Assembly: GCF_019655435.1 (NCBI RefSeq)
Contig: NZ_BPFH01000003.1
Span: 434,001 to 498,000, forward strand
DNA length: 64,000 nucleotides
Source: Jannaschia pagri
GTDB taxonomy: Bacteria > Pseudomonadota > Alphaproteobacteria > Rhodobacterales > Rhodobacteraceae
Reading direction: 5' to 3'
The notes below the pieces were generated by a model. It had not been told where the DNA came from. It made no database searches and saw only the letters and a program-made list of their open reading frames with translations. Shown piece by piece: positions 61,816-64,000 of the stretch; the stretch's first letter is position 1; each line of letters begins with the position of its first letter. Made by a program: the position numbers and the translations under genes.

Positions 61816-63270
61816 ATGAAGCGGCGTTCCTTTTTGACGGCTACCTTGGCGACGGCTGCCTTGCCCGCCTGCGCCAATGCGCCGGAGCGGTCCGGGCGCC
61901 CGACGGGAAAGCCAGCGGACGCCCTTGCGCGATCGGCCCCGGCGGCGGATCGTTTGGTGGCCGAGGCGGGTCTGGGCGGCAAGGTCGGCTTCGTCCTCGC
62001 CGATGCGCGCAGCGGCCGCATTTTGGAGACCTATAATCCCGTCCGGCCCCTGCCACCTGCCTCCGTGGCCAAGGCGGTGACCGCGCTCTACGCCCTTGAA
62101 ACGCTCGGCCCCTCGCACCGCTTTTCGACCCGTTTGATCGCGACCGGTCCGGTGTCCAATGGCCGTGTGAACGGGGATCTGGTGCTGGTGGGCGGCGGTG
62201 ACCCGGCCTTGGATACGGATGGGTTGCACGATCTGGCGACCCAAGCGCGGGCCGCAGGCATCCGGGAGATTTCGGGCCGGTTTCTCGTGGCCGATGGGGC
62301 CTTGCCAAGGATCGACCGGATCGACCGGACCCAACCGGAACACGTGGGCTACAACCCCTCCGTCGGGGGGCTGAACCTGAACTTCAATCGGGTGCATTTC
62401 GGGTGGCGGCGGGCTGGGTCCTCTTATGCCATCGAAATGGATGCCCGCACGGATCGCTTTCGTCCTGCGGTCAACACGGCGCGGATGCGCATCGCGGATC
62501 GCTCCCTGCCGGTCTACACCTACCAACGTCAGGGAGAACTCGACAGTTGGACGGTGGCGCGCTCCCAACTCGGCGGGTCTGGGGCCCGGTGGCTGCCGGT
62601 GCGGAACCCGGCGCTCTATGCCGGGGACGTGATGCGCACCATGCTGCGCGCGAACGGCATCGTGGTGCCCGCCGCCCAGCGGACCAACAGCGCGCCAGCG
62701 GGGACCGAGATCGCGCGCGTCGAAAGCGCCGACCTGAACCGCGTCGCGCGCAACATGCTGCGCTTCTCCACCAACCTGACGGCAGAGGTTCTGGGCCTGT
62801 CCGCGACCCGCGCGCGGGGCCAAGCGCCGAGCGGGTTGGGGGCCTCGGCTGATATCATGTCCGCGTGGCTGCAAGACCGGACAGGCGCCCGTCGCGCCGA
62901 TTTCGACGACCACTCCGGTCTGAACGGGACCACTCGGATCAGTGCGTCGGACATGGTCACCTCGCTCACTGCGCGGGGCGCGGCTCAGCGTTTGCGTCCA
63001 ATCATGAAAGAGCTGACTATTGAAGGCGACGTGAACATCCCGGTGCAATGCAAGACAGGCACGCTGAATTTCGTCTCTGGCCTTGCGGGATACTTCAAAG
63101 CCAGGGGCGGGCGAGAGCTGGCCTTCGCAACCTTTTGTGCGGACGTGGAGCGCCGCAATCGTCTGTCGGTGTCCGAGCGGGACCGGCCCGAAGGCGGGCG
63201 CGCTTGGGGTCGGCGGGCGCGCAGTCTGCAATTCGATCTGATCGAGCGGTGGGAACGGGTCCACACGTGA
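61816..63270 (+). CDS. dacB: D-alanyl-D-alanine carboxypeptidase/endopeptidase, PBP4 (DacB) type
   Basis: 484 residues from the ATG at 61816 (a GTG lies directly before). The N-terminus has both a twin-Arg pattern (KRRSFLTATLATAAL) and a lipobox-like LPAC, so export route is open. Catalytic set: S83-V-A-K86, S318-T-N320, and K413-T-G. The large insert between the first and second motif is typical of class C PBP4. It trims or cuts peptidoglycan cross-links in the periplasm. Coupled to trmL by a GTGA overlap. Confidence 0.93.
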   Translation: MKRRSFLTATLATAALPACANAPERSGRPTGKPADALARSAPAADRLVAEAGLGGKVGFVLADARSGRILETYNPVRPLPPASVAKAVTALYALETLGPSHRFSTRLIATGPVSNGRVNGDLVLVGGGDPALDTDGLHDLATQARAAGIREISGRFLVADGALPRIDRIDRTQPEHVGYNPSVGGLNLNFNRVHFGWRRAGSSYAIEMDARTDRFRPAVNTARMRIADRSLPVYTYQRQGELDSWTVARSQLGGSGARWLPVRNPALYAGDVMRTMLRANGIVVPAAQRTNSAPAGTEIARVESADLNRVARNMLRFSTNLTAEVLGLSATRARGQAPSGLGASADIMSAWLQDRTGARRADFDDHSGLNGTTRISASDMVTSLTARGAAQRLRPIMKELTIEGDVNIPVQCKTGTLNFVSGLAGYFKARGGRELAFATFCADVERRNRLSVSERDRPEGGRAWGRRARSLQFDLIERWERVHT

Positions 63271-63737
63271 CCGCCCAGCGTCCGGCCATTGTGCTGTTCC
63301 AGCCCGAGATCCCCGGCAACACCGGCACAATCGGGCGCACCTGCGTGGCCCTGGACATCGATCTGTGCCTGATCCGACCCTACGGGTTTGCCTTGACCGA
63401 CAAAACGGTGCGCCGGGCCGGGCTGGACTATTGGCAGCATGTGTCGCTGTTTGAATACGACGATTGGGACGACTTCTTGGCCAAGCGCGCGCCACGCCCC
63501 GATGCGATCTTCCTTCTAGAGGAGTTCGGAGGCCGCACCGTCTATGAGCCGGACTATCCGCCCGACGTGCATCTGGTGTTTGGGCGGGAGACCTCTGGCC
63601 TGCCACCCGAGGTCCTGGCGGGGCGGGAGGGGAACACACTGCGCCTGCCCATGCGCTCCCGCCACATCCGGTCCCTGAACCTGGCCAATGCCGCGACCGC
63701 CGTGGCCTATCAAGCGTTGCGCGTCGCTCTGTCATAG
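63267..63737 (+). CDS. trmL: tRNA (cytidine/uridine(34)-2'-O)-methyltransferase
   Basis: 156 residues from the GTG at 63267, which overlaps the dacB stop. SPOUT-fold features are IVLFQPEIPGNTGTIGRTCV at the start, LVFGRETSGLPPEVL near residue 103, and the knot end RSLNLANAATAVAYQALR. TrmL methylates the wobble base ribose of certain leucine tRNAs. Monofunctional SpoU-type length. Confidence 0.95.
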   Translation: MTAQRPAIVLFQPEIPGNTGTIGRTCVALDIDLCLIRPYGFALTDKTVRRAGLDYWQHVSLFEYDDWDDFLAKRAPRPDAIFLLEEFGGRTVYEPDYPPDVHLVFGRETSGLPPEVLAGREGNTLRLPMRSRHIRSLNLANAATAVAYQALRVALS

Positions 63738-63782
63738 GCGGCCCGACTCGACACAAAGGACCCGTCGCCTACAACTAGGGGG

Positions 63783-64000
63783 ATGGTTCACAATGGCACC
63801 AACAGCCGGTTCCCTTCGGTCCGCCTGCCCGATGACGGACCGATATCGCCGGAGGCCTGGTCACAGCGTCCGGCATTCGGGGATCTGACCCGCTTTTGGT
63901 TGTCCCGCCACCAGATGTTTCGTGACCTGATGTCGGATCTGCGTGCAAGGCTCCGGGCCTGCGAAGGCGGCGACCTGGACCCCACGGATCCGGACACCGC
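63783..64000 (+). CDS. Unknown protein, 5' part only (runs off window)
   Basis: 72 codons visible from the ATG at 63783 to the right edge, open throughout. A run of G lies directly before the ATG, too close for an ideal ribosome site. The visible part has RFWLSRHQMFRDLMSDLRAR, a His-containing helical start that could belong to a hemerythrin-like helix bundle. That reading is tentative. Confidence 0.5.
   Translation, partial: MVHNGTNSRFPSVRLPDDGPISPEAWSQRPAFGDLTRFWLSRHQMFRDLMSDLRARLRACEGGDLDPTDPDT

Noticed and set aside
61111-63756. Very long minus-strand open frame (about 880 codons) opposite dacB and trmL
   Set aside because: It is an antisense shadow in GC-rich DNA: Arg/Pro/Gly/His-rich, no domain, and dacB with all catalytic motifs plus trmL lie on the other strand.
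1-64000. CRISPR arrays, tRNA or rRNA genes, complete insertion sequences, riboswitches
   Set aside because: No spaced direct repeats, cloverleaf with a TTC-G-A-type loop, transposase motifs or cobalamin riboswitch box were seen on reading; a covariance-model and IS search would be needed to exclude them fully.

Overview
This 64 kb, GC-rich window carries densely packed genes that often overlap by 4 bp (ATGA/GTGA junctions). The gene families point to an alphaproteobacterium of the family Rhodobacteraceae (Roseobacter-type): a FlaF/FlbT/DUF1217 flagellin locus, a MotE-like motor protein, a Tat-secreted TRAP binding protein, an Irr-type iron box and DUF1289. The assignment rests on gene content and layout; no rRNA or tRNA gene was seen.

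Left part (1-9.3 kb): the C-terminally cut end of a serine hydrolase, a PhoD-like metallophosphatase, and an iron island (imelysin-like protein, a small unknown protein and a Dps ferritin) with two perfect palindromes that look like iron operators. Next come DUF1289, a pair of unknown genes, an arsenic operon (arsR, aquaporin-type arsenite channel, arsC) and an FAD/NAD(P)-binding protein.

9.5-16.7 kb is a dipeptide/oligopeptide-type ABC importer operon interrupted by a TAXI-like protein that lacks about 140 internal residues of its ligand-binding lobes. 16.8-23.6 kb is a minus-strand ureide (purine breakdown) operon. It reads TRAP importer, IclR regulator, fused allantoinase/OHCU decarboxylase, ureidoglycolate lyase and two tandem Lin0512 paralogs, and it faces a divergent GMC oxidoreductase. 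25.5-29.3 kb is the glucuronate pathway uxaC-uxuA-uxuB. Upstream on the same strand are a methyltransferase and a 1061-residue cytoplasmic reductive dehalogenase fused to its own flavin/[2Fe-2S] reductase, the most striking single gene here.

33.4-56.5 kb is a flagellar cluster: flagellin, flaF, flbT, DUF1217, a 1.5 kb coding-poor gap, fliI, flgBC-fliE-fliQ-flgFGAH, then minus-strand fliJ-like, flhB, fliR, flhA, a 626-residue unknown protein, motA, a MotE-like gene and fliL, and finally plus-strand fliF, fliH-like, fliN and fliP. fliG, fliM, motB, flgD, flgE, flgI, flgK, flgL and fliK are not in the window. Two near-consensus CtrA sites lie in front of flhA and fliF.

56.7-64 kb holds ettA, a YiaA-like membrane protein, a PspA/IM30 protein and a TetR regulator with four copies of one palindrome (TGAAC-N3-GTTCA) placed at tetR and pspA, a clear candidate self-contained envelope-stress regulon. 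It ends with nadD, an EamA transporter, a D-Ala-D-Ala carboxypeptidase (dacB-type), trmL and the start of one more gene cut by the window edge.
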